The notes under the pieces were generated by a model. That model worked only from the letters and a program-made list of their open reading frames with translations. It had not been told where the DNA came from and searched no databases. Positions 13,013 to 27,639 of a stretch of DNA of 64,000 nt are shown here, one piece after another. A program made the translations under genes and the position numbers. The DNA is from Nissolia schottii (lineage: Eukaryota > Streptophyta > Magnoliopsida > Fabales > Fabaceae). Each line of letters opens with the position of its first letter. Position 1 is the stretch's first letter. The stretch lies in contig QANU01029114.1 of assembly GCA_003254905.1 (NCBI GenBank), positions 161,039 to 225,038 on the forward strand, read 5' to 3'.

Positions 13013-13125
13013 TAAGGGTGTGTTACGAGAGGAAGGAAAGGTTTTGGGAAGCTTAGTCATGGTTTTTACGTGTAAGAATCATGAAACATTTCCTTCTTCT
13101 CCTAAACTCGCAAACACACCTTAAG
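13013..13125. mobile_element. Small MITE-like element
   Basis: About 110 bp with imperfect terminal inverted repeats, TAAGGGTGTGTTACGAG on the left against TTAAGGTGTGTTTGCGAG read inward from the right. The GGTGTGTT terminus resembles that of the longer element at 19747-20845. No coding capacity. Confidence 0.5.
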
Positions 13126-14982
13126 GTGTTTAACTTTAAGACCTCAAGAAAGCTCACAAACCAAGTTGACTCTTTCATCTTTATCTTTATCAAGTTTTAG
13201 CACTTAAGCAAATCAATAAAGCTCCAAATCTACTTTCTGAAATTTTATGAGGCTCTGTCATAAGTAACATCTACAGTTCCACATAACCGTTTAAAGCTTG
13301 TCTTCAAAGTCTATTCTATATATGGGATGTTCCTTTTGCACTACTTTTGAACAAAGATGAAGCAACAAGTCTTAACAATCTACATTACACAATTTAAACT
13401 ACTTTAGTAGTTACTTATTTTCTAATACTTGTCATTAAGTTTCGACAAAGTTTTACGTTTGTTGGTAACAACTTGACACAACCCTCTTCTGTTACCTGAT
13501 CTTAGGACCGACAATGAAAAATATTTTCAACAAAGAACATCATAAGTAGAGTTGTAGTTATTAATTAGTCGTCCTCTCATAGTGGGACAAAGTTTAGTTG
13601 TTGATGTAATAATTAAAAAATGAAGTGGTTTGCTCGGATGTGGGACCATATTTCATGTCCTCAAAAGTACCAGTGATGTTGCAATATGGTCACAAAATGT
13701 AGTCATCTCTAACCTCCCCAATCCCATTATTTAATAGCTATCAGTATCAGCTAGTTTATCGATTGATACCAAGAAATGGTAGATTAACAGTATGAAGAAA
13801 CATTGTGATATGTCTTGAGCATGGCTGGAAGATAAGAAGTAGGCCATCACAACCATTTATTAGCCTCTGAGGCCTGAGCTATCTCTAAAGGTGGCAACTG
13901 TGTCTCGCAAGAATTTCGAAATCTCAAGTAACCCTTCACAAACACATTGGAGACAATTTGTGAGACGCATTCATCTGACATGCCCTCAAGGGACATCAAT
14001 TTGTGAGACGTTGTGTGAGGATGAGTAACATAGCAACCCAAGGACGCCCAAAGAGGTTTTTTTTTTTTTTTTTTTGGGTTTAAATCTTCTTTGCATCTAA
14101 AGAATGCTTTTGGGGCGTCCTCCATGTGCAAGGGGGCTTACAGTTTGGATAGGTATGTAACCGATGATTTGAGCTCTCAAAGCTGAGATTAGCATGAGCA
14201 ACATCTATCCTTCGATGCAGCTCCCAAGGAAAGAGCATAGAATGATGCTTGTGAGATTTCTTGATTGGCCAGCATAGAAGGAAAAAATAGGGAACTATGA
14301 GAGGGTTGGATAGAAGACTTTGAATCTCAACCTTATGCTCCAGAGACAGTTAGGAGCCTTGCCCAAGGCCCTTGGTCAACCCCTATGCTGAAAAGATATT
14401 GTTTCAGAGGATGCCCTCTCTGTACCCTAGCCTTAGCCTAGAACCCAGTTGGTTCATCCATGATCATGTGGGATTTTATCCCTTAACTTGTTATAAGAAA
14501 CTACCTTTTGAACCTATTTAGGCCTACTCCTAAGGACTGATGCAAGGAGAGGAAAAAGGAGGGTTTTGTTTGTCTTAGGCAAACGTTGCAGAGGTTTCGC
14601 TTGAGCGCTCGACCCAGCCTAATGGGGGCTTCTCAGAGCCTAGGAATCAAAGACAATCCGAGGTAGAGAAGTGAGGATATAATCACATAATACAAGAGAG
14701 GAAGGACAGACTAAAGAGAACCAAGAACCATCACAACCCAAAAATCAAGAGGTTGAGATTGTTCACCCTTCTGAGATGCACTTTCCCCAGTGTTCACCTT
14801 GTCCATAACTCTTTCTCAAAGCTTATATAAAGATTACGAATCCATAATCTCTCAATCTTATGTTCTTAAACTTTGCTTAGCCCAAAATGATTTAAATTAA
14901 ATATATATCTATTATTTTTGAAAATTTTATAACGGTGACATTACTCTCAGAATTTTGTATGGAATAAAACATTGATGTTACT
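13126..14982. other. Intergenic region, no gene recognised
   Basis: No exon with a recognisable domain. A 94-codon minus-strand frame at 13847-14131 contains a run of lysine codons read from a poly-T tract and matches no family I know. A T-run lies at 14056-14075. Some parts near 14560-14760 have the look of decayed retroelement sequence, but no boundaries can be set. Confidence 0.4.
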
Positions 14983-15194
14983 TGTTAAGAACAATTTAGT
15001 ATCTTAGATTTATTTCTAATTGATATACTCTTGATTTAATTTAATTATTGTCATTATTACTTTATTATTTACCTAGCGTTGGCTCCTTTGTACTTATATA
15101 CAACTCTGATAATATAACACCGTTATTTTTTAGCTCTCTGTCTATTTCTTATATTTTTCATGCCCTTTAACTCGTTTATTCAAGATGTTTAACA
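14983..15194 (+). repeat. TRIM-like element left LTR (LTR1)
   Basis: 212 bp, TGTTAAGAAC to TTTAACA. It lacks the 12 bp (TTATAAATAGAC) that in LTR2 supplies a TATA box. Confidence 0.8.
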
Positions 15195-15379
15195 TGGTAT
15201 CAGAGTCATGGGAAAACCCATATTCTCGTTTCAGCCAACTTTGAGATTAAATTCTCAGTTTTTAAGATGTCTTGTTGATTTCATTACTCATAAAATCATA
15301 TGTTCTTCATTTTTTTTTCCCTTAACCGCCTCTGCAAAGTCTTGATGTTGATTTTATCTTCTTCCGCGCAGTCTCGATG

Positions 15380-15560
15380 TTGACCATTGTTGTCTCTGCG
15401 CAGTCTCGATTGTTGCCTATTGTTGTTACTTTTGCTGGTTTCGTCCCGCCACTAATGTCTTCGCTTTGCTGGTTCCGCCCAGCCACTGTTGCTTTCGCCC
15501 TTCACTGGTTACGCCCAGCCACCGTTACCTTCGCTGGTTATGCTTGACCACTGTTGCTGT
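15380..15560 (+). repeat. Degenerate internal repeats of the TRIM-like element
   Basis: The interior repeats related short phrases: CTGCGCAGTCTCGAT twice near 15365-15410, then several variants of GCTGGTTNCGCCCAGCCAC with TGTTGCTTTCG spacers through about 15560. The copies are diverged and form no reading frame. Confidence 0.55.
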
Positions 15561-15639
15561 TTTGTTGGTTTCGACCCACTCTGCTCTCCGTTGAACTGTG
15601 ACAAGCTTAAAATTCGGGAAGCTTTAACTTAAGGGAGAG

Positions 15640-15863
15640 TGTTAAAAATAATTTAGTATCGTAGATTTATTTCTAATTGATTTACTCTTGATTTAATTTG
15701 ATTATTGTCATTATTATTTTATTATCTACCTAGCTTATAAATAGACGTTAGCTCCTTTATACTCATACACAACTCTGATAATATAACACCGTTATTTTTC
15801 TGCTCTCTGTCTATTTCTTGTATTTTTTGTGCCCTTTAACTCATTTATTCAAAATATTTAAGA
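15640..15863 (+). repeat. TRIM-like element right LTR (LTR2)
   Basis: 224 bp, TGTTAAAAAT to TTTAAGA, with a TATA box (TTATAAATA) near 15736-15745 that is missing from LTR1. Confidence 0.8.
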
Positions 15864-16560
15864 TGCCCTCCTCAAAGATTGAATTGGTCTTCTCTTCCTT
15901 ATGAAAACCAAACTACTTACTATTAGTACAATAAGTAGTTGATGTTGCATATCTACTCTATTCTACCACACAGCCCGAACAAATGTACAAATCGTGTCCG
16001 CATGTAGTGTAAAATAATCTTTATCCTTAGCTCTTTGCTAACACTAAGACGATGCTAAAGAGACAAGACCCACTAGAATTAAAATTACCAGTTGGCCAAC
16101 CATTCTAGTTACTCACTAAATACCATTATTCAAGTAAATCGGATTACTCTGAACCACGTGTCAACCACGTCAGTGACACTGACACTGATGTTCATCCTAA
16201 TGTATTGTACCGCTCAATTATTGAGAAAGGAAACGACAAATTAATGATATTTAAGGAAATGAGGATCTTTATGCAATCCCACTTGGGATAACCAAATCAA
16301 GGGGGTTCCACAGGAAGAAAACAAATTTATCCTACGAAAAGTCGCAAAATCAAACAATACCAGAAAGGTCTAAATTAAAAACACATAATATCCATGACTA
16401 TCTTTCTCTTCATGCACTAAATTAGCACCAAGTAAAATAGTTTTTTAGAAAAAGGTTAATTGCAGCTTGAAAATAATAATAATAATAACTAGAACTAAGG
16501 AATTTTTCGAAGACAAGAAGCAAGCTTTTCAGTTAGGCGCCAGAAAAAAAATGGACTTGT
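15864..16560. other. Intergenic region 3' of the DUF1685 gene
   Basis: No gene seen. Contains a short AAT microsatellite at about 16471-16488, and presumably the 3' UTR of the minus-strand DUF1685 gene at its right end. Confidence 0.5.
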
Positions 16561-16570
16561 TCATTCAATG

Positions 16571-17317
16571 TTATCTTACAATAGATGCAACCGTGTGAGC
16601 CCATAACATAAGAGACTGTTTCATATCAATCTCATTACCCCTAGCTGGCACCTTCCAATCACGCAATGGATTTCTCATCTCCCTTTGGTCATAAAAACCC
16701 CAAGCGTCAGATAAATAAGGCTCATTAGAAATCAAAGTTTCACCATCCCCTGCATCTTCTTGACCTCTTCCCAGCCTCTGCAACCCTGGTATCAGAGAAG
16801 CCAATCTCGAGTCCTTATCTTCTTCAGAAAACACAAAACCCAAATCCATGAACCCTTTCAGCTCCCGAAATTCAAGCTCTGTTAAGCTCTTGCTGGTTCT
16901 TCCTCTCCTCGCGGGTCGTCTGCAGTGACATCTATTATAATGGGGGGTCTGCCTTTTCTCAGTGAGCGTGCATTCCGTTTCATGGATGTTTCCAGAACTT
17001 TCCGATGATGAGAATTCCCTGACGTCCCTCCCGGAAGGAATCGTCCTCAGCTTCTGCGGGGTGAGGACGGAGTTCGGCGACTGGGAATAAGAGAAAACGC
17101 TTTCTGTTGAACTTGAACCCAGCAGGTGTTGGTCACTGAAGGACCTGGCTTCAAGTGTTGGAGCTTCTAGGAGGTCCGTAGTATCAAGCGGAAGCACTTG
17201 TTCAACCACCTTGGTCTGAGAGATTGGATGATGAGAATTTGAAGGGGTTTTGTTGGAGAAAACTGTAGTCTCAAACCAATAGGAATCTAGCGATTCCAGA
17301 ACTTGTTCTGCAGCCAT
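16571..17317 (-). CDS. DUF1685 family protein
   Basis: A single uninterrupted frame of 248 residues from ATG (17317-17315) to TAA (16573-16571). The C-terminal third holds the DUF1685 signature: SKSLTELEFRELKGFMDLGF followed by FSEEDKD, then LIPGLQRLG, EPYLSDAWGF, PLRDWKVPA and a final helix MKQSLMLWAHTVASIVR. The N-terminal half is Ser/Thr-rich and likely disordered, with a basic patch RCHCRRPARRGR just before the domain that could serve in nuclear import or nucleic-acid binding. No signal peptide or membrane segment. The family is plant-specific and its biochemical role is not established, so none is assigned. The start is supported by the lack of any earlier in-frame Met and by the MAAEQVLESLDSYWFE opening, which looks conserved in type. 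A transposon-like repeat begins about 360 bp upstream. Confidence 0.88.
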   Translation of the reverse strand: MAAEQVLESLDSYWFETTVFSNKTPSNSHHPISQTKVVEQVLPLDTTDLLEAPTLEARSFSDQHLLGSSSTESVFSYSQSPNSVLTPQKLRTIPSGRDVREFSSSESSGNIHETECTLTEKRQTPHYNRCHCRRPARRGRTSKSLTELEFRELKGFMDLGFVFSEEDKDSRLASLIPGLQRLGRGQEDAGDGETLISNEPYLSDAWGFYDQREMRNPLRDWKVPARGNEIDMKQSLMLWAHTVASIVR

Positions 17318-17679
17318 TTTGATTCCTGCGTTACGGATGAATGAATGGGTTTGAAATTAACCGGACCTTATGAAGAAATGACAAGGTAGGAGAGAGAGGG
17401 GGAGGGTTAGGTTTTTTTTTTATTATTATTTTTTTCTAGAGATAAGAAGAGATTAAGTGTCCACGTATTTATGGAGAGGGACATTACTTAATTGCTTGCC
17501 ACTGATGCTATAAGGTTTTTTGGTTTTCGACGCTGAGATAGGGTTTTCTTTATGTTCTCGTGAAGCTTTCTTCTTTGCTTGTCGGATTTCATGAATGTGA
17601 CAAGATTCGGATATTGTGATCGGGTGGTCATCTGTATTGTTTTGTTTTTCATTTATCATGTGTTTGACCAAAGTGAATT
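17318..17679 (-). promoter_or_regulatory. Upstream region of the DUF1685 gene
   Basis: About 360 bp between the start codon and the transposon-like repeat at 17680. It holds a CT/AG-rich tract near 17390-17410 and a T-run at 17412-17440 on the plus strand, which read as AG-rich leader sequence on the gene strand. No further motif could be assigned. Confidence 0.35.
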
Positions 17680-18262
17680 TTTATTGGATTAAATAAGTTT
17701 TTACTATTTATAAAATCGCAAATTTTGATTTTAGCTTTTAAATTTTTTTATTAGTTTATAATATTTTCTTTTTTGTCTCTACTATCAACTTGGTCTCTAA
17801 TGTAATAGACGGAAGTCAAAGTCCACCATACTTATGTGACACCTCACTTATTTATGTGGCATAAAAATTTTGGTTTTAGCCATTGGAAAAAAAAAATTTA
17901 GTTTTAGCTCCTAATAAGACAAATGGTTTCAATCCCTAATAAATTTTTATTTATATTTTTCACCCCTATCATTAGCTTGATTAATTAGGCCTTAGCAAAT
18001 CAATCATCATCTTCTCTTTCGTCTCCTTTTATCTCAATTGCTCCCTTAGTATGTCCCTTAACTGTTGGTTATCACCTCTCACCTACCACCACGGTTCTAT
18101 CCGTTGACCACCACACCACCAACCGCAACTCCCTACCAAAAAATCACGTTTTCGAGGCAAAAATCACAAACGACATGTCCTCTTGTGACATCTCTAAAAA
18201 GGCAAGGCAAGAGACAATGAGATTTGTAGTAGCACCTCTATCACTTCCTAACTTCTAAAAGC
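17680..18262. mobile_element. Fragment of the same repeat family as 50560-52185
   Basis: Collinear with about 50560-51265: both hold CAACTTGGTCT, GACAGAAGTCAAAGTC or its variant, CTTATGTGGCA-type phrases, CACCTCTCACCTACC, GACCACCACACCACCAACCG and CCAAAAAATCACGTT. Only the left part of the element is present. It stops where the Athila-type LTR begins, so it was truncated or interrupted there. Non-coding. Confidence 0.6.
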
Positions 18263-19745
18263 CACCTAAAATGAACTAAAATGAGAGTTAGAGAAGCATC
18301 TCTCGCACGACCAGAAGGAGCAGCATTCATCTCGCGCGAGACATAGCAAACAGAGAACAATACCAAAGTCTTGGGAGTCATCTCGCGCGAGACGACCATT
18401 CATCTCAAGCGAGAGGAAGCAAACAGAAAGCAAAATTTAAATTCTAGAAGGCGTCTCACGCTAGACGCTCACTAATCTCACGCGAGACATACCAAACAAA
18501 GAGCGAGGAATAAGACTCAGTGAAGGTGTCTCGTGCGAGACATTATACATATTGCGCGAGACACGACTACAGGAGGCCCAAGACAAGTAAAAACTTCGGT
18601 TAAAACACACCAAAGGAAGGGGGCCGAGGCATTCCAAAATTATCACATTTTCACTCACACTTTTCATTATTTTGGGGTGTTTTTAGGGTTGAGAGTGAGA
18701 GAACATACAAGGAGTAACAAAAATACCAAGGAAAGAGATTAATTTGGTCGCGATTCGATTCCAAGGGTTCCTCATCTTCCATGTATATCTCCATATTTTC
18801 ATCTTTTATTCATAATTTCAATTTTTGCATTATGAACTAATTCCTCTTTTGATTGGGATGATGATGTAACCCTAATATCTTCTCTTAATTCCAATTTCGA
18901 TGTTATTTAGTTGTGTTTGTTGTGAATTAATTTTTCTGCACTTAATGCTTTTCGTTATCTGGTCATTAATGAATTGTTGGGAAACTTAGGAGAACTTTGA
19001 GAAAAGAAACCTAGGTGGTAATTAGAAATTGATCATCACTCAGCTATCTCTTAGGGATAAGGATAGAGGGTGGTGCAACCCTTAGCCTCACACGCTACCA
19101 AAGGATTCATAGAACCTAATCCCTAGGCAAACTAGATTAATTTTAGGAGATTAGTTAATCGGGTTGTTCATATGAGGTACGCATGATCTCTAAAAAGACT
19201 TACGTTATAATAGGAATCCAGGTTGTCCTTCAGAAATAACTTGAATAACAAAGAAAGTGGAATTAGGGAAATATTAGTGGTGAAATAGGAGTCTCAATTG
19301 CCTTAACCATAACTGAATCAATTCCAAATTGTTTTACTCTGCGTTTCAATTTCTGTCCTATTTAATTTCCATTGCTTGAAATCTTTTTTTTGTGATTCGA
19401 CTCTAGAGTTGTAATTCTTGATTGCGTTTTTTTATCATACTGTTATCGTGGAAACGATACTTTGGTCTTAAGACTAATACTTTATTACTCGGTGGCTGGT
19501 ATACTTGTCACTTGTGTTTTTCTCACACCAAGTTTTTGGCGCTGTTGTTGGGCACGATGTTCATTAAGTTGTGATCAATAGTTTTAACTACTGGAGTTTT
19601 AATTTTCTGTCATTTATTTTTTGGTTTTGCTGCTATGTTTATTCTGTGGTAATTTCACTTGATCGGCCATATTTATTTCAGGAAATTGCAGAAGGACATA
19701 GGCGGTTATGAGTTGGGCAGGGTCCAAGTTGGACCTCCTTGAGAC
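18263..19745 (+). mobile_element. Athila-type LTR and primer-binding site remnant
   Basis: The segment ends in TTTTTGGCGCTGTTGTTGGG (about 19535-19554), a decayed form of the tRNA-Asp primer site (TGGCGCCGTTGCC) used by Athila-type Ty3/gypsy elements. The sequence upstream would be the 5' LTR. It has a leader-like stretch in which phrases such as AACTAGATTAATTT and TTAATCGGGTTGTTCA parallel the 3' LTR at 32670-33840. About 190 bp of interior follows before another TIR element begins at 19747. No gag or pol is left. Left edge approximate. Confidence 0.55.
18299..18562. repeat. Cluster of near-palindromic TCTCGCGCGAGA-type 12-mers
   Basis: About eight copies in 264 bp: near 18301, 18329, 18380, 18402, 18449, 18476, 18529 and 18551. 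The best copies (about 18329 and 18380) are perfect palindromes, TCTCGCGCGAGA. Others carry one to three changes (TCTCAAGCGAGA, TCTCACGCTAGA, TCTCACGCGAGA, TCTCGTGCGAGA). They sit inside the LTR remnant, upstream of where transcription would be expected to start. Confidence 0.75.
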
Positions 19746-19746
19746 T

Positions 19747-20845
19747 TAAGGGTGTGTTTGAAAGTTTTGTTTTAGAGGAAAAAGGAAGGAAATGAAAGAT
19801 GTGTTTGAAATCAAATAAAATGAAAAATGATTTGATTTAATTTAAATTGAATTGCAAATCAATTATTATGTTTAGAATTAAATACATAAAATGATATTGA
19901 AATTGATTTAGAAATCAATTGTCATGTTTATAGTTTATTAAAATAAGAATTGATTTGATTTTGTTTAATTAATTTACATTTTTACCCCTATCATATCATA
20001 TCTCTCGCTTTTTCTTTTCTTTTTTTTTTCTATACTTCCGTTACCTTTTTTTTGAATTTGTACTTTCATCAAATTTTATTAATTATTTTTTTATACTTAT
20101 TTTTTTGGTACATTTAATTCTTATTTTATAAAAACAAAATAAAGCTAGAAAAAAATAAACGCACAAAAAAGCCCATTGATATAAGATTTTTGTGAAAAAA
20201 AATATATGTAACAGCTCAGAAAAGCTTTAACATCTAAATTTTCAAAAGGCAAGAAAACAGAAAAATAAAAAAAAAAAAGTTGAAAAAAAAAATAGAAAAA
20301 GAATCCTAGAATGAGAAGTGAGATCTGAGTTGCAACACAGATAAAGCAGGCGGAGACAACTGTTACAGGCGGAGACGGTGGCTCGCAGTGGAAGATCCAG
20401 AATGCACGGTGGCTATTAGAATGAGACGAGGTAGACGCGCAATGCACGGTGGCTTGCACAAGCGGAGACAACAACTCGCCGAGGCTCTCACAAGCAAAAA
20501 TGGCGGCTCGTGGAGTCATATCTGGGATGTGCGGCTGTGGTGGAGCACGACACCGAGGGCAGTGCGACAATGGTAGATGGAATGGTGGTTGAAGTCAAGG
20601 TAGTGTTTAATTCGACGAGGGTGGAATTTGTAAATTTAATATTTAAAGTAGGGTAAAATAATCTTTTACATTAAAATGAAATCAATTCGTAGCAAATCTT
20701 TGCAAAAATGATAAAATTCAAATCTAAAGAGATTCAATTCCATAACTGAAATCATTTTTGATTTGTTTGAATTTTAAACATTGATGAGAATTGATTTGTA
20801 AATCAATTCATTTCCCATCTTACTTAATTCCAAAGACACTCAATA
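19747..20845. mobile_element. Non-autonomous TIR transposon, ~1.1 kb
   Basis: Subterminal inverted repeats: the left end reads GGGTGTGTTTGAAAG and the right end, read inward, TGAGTGTCTTTGGAATT. Both arms then carry copies of ATTGATTTACAAATCAATT-like sequence, TACCCTA-type phrases and long AT-rich tracts, in opposite orientation. The middle (20340-20580) is GC-richer and repeats AATGCACGGTGGCT twice. No transposase. Superfamily uncertain (hAT or PIF-like ends), and no clear target duplication. Confidence 0.5.
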
Positions 20846-21301
20846 GGTTTTGAGATTCTTATGTGACATGAGAAATCCACGTTTGCAATCACATTGTTCT
20901 ATAATTACCTCAAGAATGAAACGACGATATATAGAGAATCAAACCCATGATCACACTGAACTTTCATTAGAGAAATGACAAATTGACAATGCTTTATGAA
21001 TAGGAAATCCTTGTGGTCTAAGCAATTTTACAAGACTAAGCACAGTTTATCCACTTAATTCTAAATCAAAGAGAACTAAACCAATCTGCACTGTAATTTG
21101 AAGTATATCAGGCACTAAAATTTTAGTCAACAGAAATGTTTCGAATATACCTTTGGAAAGACCATTTCAAGAAAATGTAAACGTTATCCAAATAGTATAG
21201 AAGACTAGCCTTATTCTACAGAATGATATTTCACCATTCACACGGAAAGCATTTACAAGTAGACACAGGCTATCAAAACCACCATGCCACAGATGAAGCA
21301 T
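20846..21301. other. 3' flank of the Rab GTPase gene
   Basis: Intergenic sequence probably including the 3' UTR of the minus-strand Rab gene. No other feature seen. Confidence 0.45.
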
Positions 21302-25577
<4,276 letters not shown>

Positions 25578-25636
25578 CTATTCCTTCAACACAACTTCGA
25601 TTCTGTCACAAATTCGAAAAAGTTGTTGGTGATACT

Positions 25637-25662
25637 GAGAGAGAGAGAGAGAGAGAGAGAGA
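25637..25662. repeat. (GA)13 microsatellite in the Rab 5' leader
   Basis: Thirteen GA units, CT on the gene strand, 66-91 bp upstream of the Rab start codon. CT tracts are common in plant 5' leaders. Length polymorphism is likely. Confidence 0.85.
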
Positions 25663-26110
25663 AGGAAGATCTCCTTGTTCAGCTTTTGTGATTGTGTTGT
25701 GTTACTGTTGATGGCGTCTATGGTTTATAGTTTAGTATAAATTATTCCAAAGTTATATTAAGAGAGACAGTAAAAAGAGGGAGGAATTGGAATTTTCGGG
25801 GTGCTGTAACGGGTGAATTCATTTGGGGAGTAAACTCTCGAGTGATGCCTTGTAATATCGCGATTGGTCAAGTGAATGCCTTCTGAAAAATAGAAAAAGG
25901 CGGCTCCAAGAAATATTAAGGTTTTGAAATCGGAATGTTGGGTATGGTTGACAACTCTTAAGAAATAGGTTAATTAGGTATTATTGGGTTTGATTTTGCA
26001 AAAATTGCGTTTAGTAAAAATTTATGAACTGATTTTAAATAAAAGTTAATTTTAAATCAGTTTTTTTCATTAATTTTTTTCATCAATCTTTTCAAGTGTA
26101 TGATTCATTA
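25663..26110. other. Rab promoter side and intergenic sequence
   Basis: Upstream of the minus-strand Rab gene. No further gene. No motif could be assigned with confidence. Confidence 0.4.
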
Positions 26111-26259
26111 TCTTTTAATTTAAAATATCTTCTCTTGTTTTAGAGTCTCATCTCGTTAGATTTTGTCTTTCTCTAATTTTTATTTTGTGATGTTATTTTT
26201 ATTGACGTACAATGAGTGAAGACGCAAACGATTTAGTTCAGTAAAATAATTTATCTTAT
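26111..26259. repeat. Dispersed repeat, copy also at 63321-63467
   Basis: About 150 bp collinear with 63321-63467 in the same orientation. Shared phrases include TTTAAAAT, TCTCATCTCGTTAGATTTT or its variant, TTTTTATTTTG, and AGTAAAATAATTTAT at the end. Non-coding, about three-quarters identical by eye. Confidence 0.55.
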
Positions 26260-26449
26260 TACTATTTTATAAATATACGGAGGCTTTGAATTGTCAAAGG
26301 TGATGAGTGAGCTTTACTCTATAAAGCAGTCACAAGCAGGGGGCTCATCTCATCTCCCCTCTTAGACTGTGTCAAACCCCAGGGTAAATGTGAGTGGTAT
26401 TACCTTGAAGTCTGGCGCCATTTCACAGGTACCGATGGATGAAGATTGC

Positions 26450-26566
26450 GAAGACTCTGGCAATAACGCCGAAGGGGAAGACTCTAGCGGCCACGCTAGA
26501 GGAGAAGACTCTGGCAGAAATGCTGGAGGTGAAGACTCTGGCGGCAACGCTGCAGAAGAAGACTTG
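26450..26566 (+). repeat. 27-bp tandem repeat, four units plus a partial, in gag
   Basis: Units start at 26450, 26477, 26504 and 26531, each opening GAAGACTCTGGC or GAAGACTCTAGC, with a partial unit at 26558. Being a multiple of three, the array keeps frame and encodes an acidic Gly/Asp/Ser repeat (GEDSGGNA type). Confidence 0.85.
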
Positions 26567-26659
26567 TAGCAGACAGAAGAACCTAAGCAGTGTCCTGAGA
26601 CATTGCAACTGTCTGAAAAGGGGAGGGAATCACCGTCCCACTTCCTTTTCCTCACAGTG

Positions 26660-27476
26660 GTCCCAAACCTAAGGCACTTGTTGCACTACAGTTAGAAAAG
26701 GAGTTCCTGGACACATTCCAGAAGGTGGAGGTGAATATCCCCTTACTGGAAGTAATCAGGCAGATTCCAAAGTATGCCAAGTTCTTGAAGGACTTGTGCA
26801 CCAATAAGGGAAGACTCAAGGAAACTGCACAGGTTAGCATGGGGGCAAATGTGTCATCCATTATCAGATCCAGCCCATTGCCTCCCAAGTGCACGGACCC
26901 CGGTACATTTTTGGTTCCTTGTGTTATAGGATAGAGATTATTCACTAAGGCTTTGGCAGATATGGGCGCAGCCATAAATGTAATGCCTAAATCCATCTAC
27001 AAGTCCTTATACAAGGGAATCCTCAAGCCAACTAGACTGATTATACAGCTCGCCAACTGCAGCACCGCCCGACCTGAAGAAATCCTAGAGGATGGGATAG
27101 TCAAGGTAAATGATTTAATATTTCCTACAGATTTTTATGTACTTGAGATGGAAAATGACAGCGATGTCCACCAGCCAACACTGATCTTAGGTCACCCATT
27201 TTTGAAAACTACAAGGGCCAAGATTGATGTACACGTTAGTACATTGTCCATGGAGTGCGAAGATATACATGTGCAATTTTGCTTACCTGACGCCATGCAT
27301 TACCCTTCAGAAGAGCACTCAGTTTTTCAAATCGATGTCATTGATTCCTTAGTATTGGACACTTATGATACTTGGACTGATAAAATGTTAGAGTTAACAC
27401 CTGAATTTGAATGCCCTGATTGTGATGGTGTCACTAAATTGTGTTTTGCCTGCAGAGAGGTAGATGAGTCTCTGTA
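26660..27476 (+). pseudogene. Athila-like gag C-terminus and aspartic protease
   Basis: About 26690-26931 encodes the conserved gag-protease linker (LEKEFLDTF, NIPLLEVIRQ, CTDPGTFLVPCVIG). An in-frame TAG follows at 26932. The protease fold continues at 26953-27477 with ADMGAAINVMP, where the usual catalytic triad would read D-S/T/L-G. Here Asp is followed by Met-Gly, as is usual in Athila for a hydrophobic second residue. Then come the flap and ILGHPFLKT. The frame ends at TAG 27475-27477 in an acidic Cys-containing tail. Confidence 0.75.
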
Positions 27477-27639
27477 GGAGGGTGTGTAATAATTCTGTGA
27501 ATTTAAATTCTGCATTTGATATATTTAATGGATATGTTGTTTTAGAGTTGAGTAAAGTTGCAGGAACAAGTGACGATAAAGCAGCAATCCCAAAATTAAA
27601 GGTCTCCTATCTCATCATAAATACATATTCTTAGGGGAG

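Larger units (their letters stand above)
14983..15863 (+). mobile_element. TRIM-like miniature LTR retrotransposon
   Basis: Two direct repeats bound a 445-bp non-coding interior: LTR1 14983-15194 (212 bp) and LTR2 15640-15863 (224 bp). Each begins TGTTAA. LTR1 ends TTTAACA and is followed at once by TGGTATCAGAGTC (15195-15207), a primer site for initiator tRNA-Met. A polypurine tract AAGGGAGAG (15631-15639) directly precedes LTR2. Without coding sequence it depends on enzymes from another element. The two LTRs differ by several substitutions and by a 12-bp gap in LTR1. LTR2's end is mutated (TTTAAGA), and no convincing target duplication is visible. Confidence 0.8.

Noticed and set aside
20145..20570. 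141-codon minus-strand frame that looks membrane-like (Phe-rich)
   Set aside because: The Phe-rich part is read from poly-A/T tracts inside a TIR transposon.
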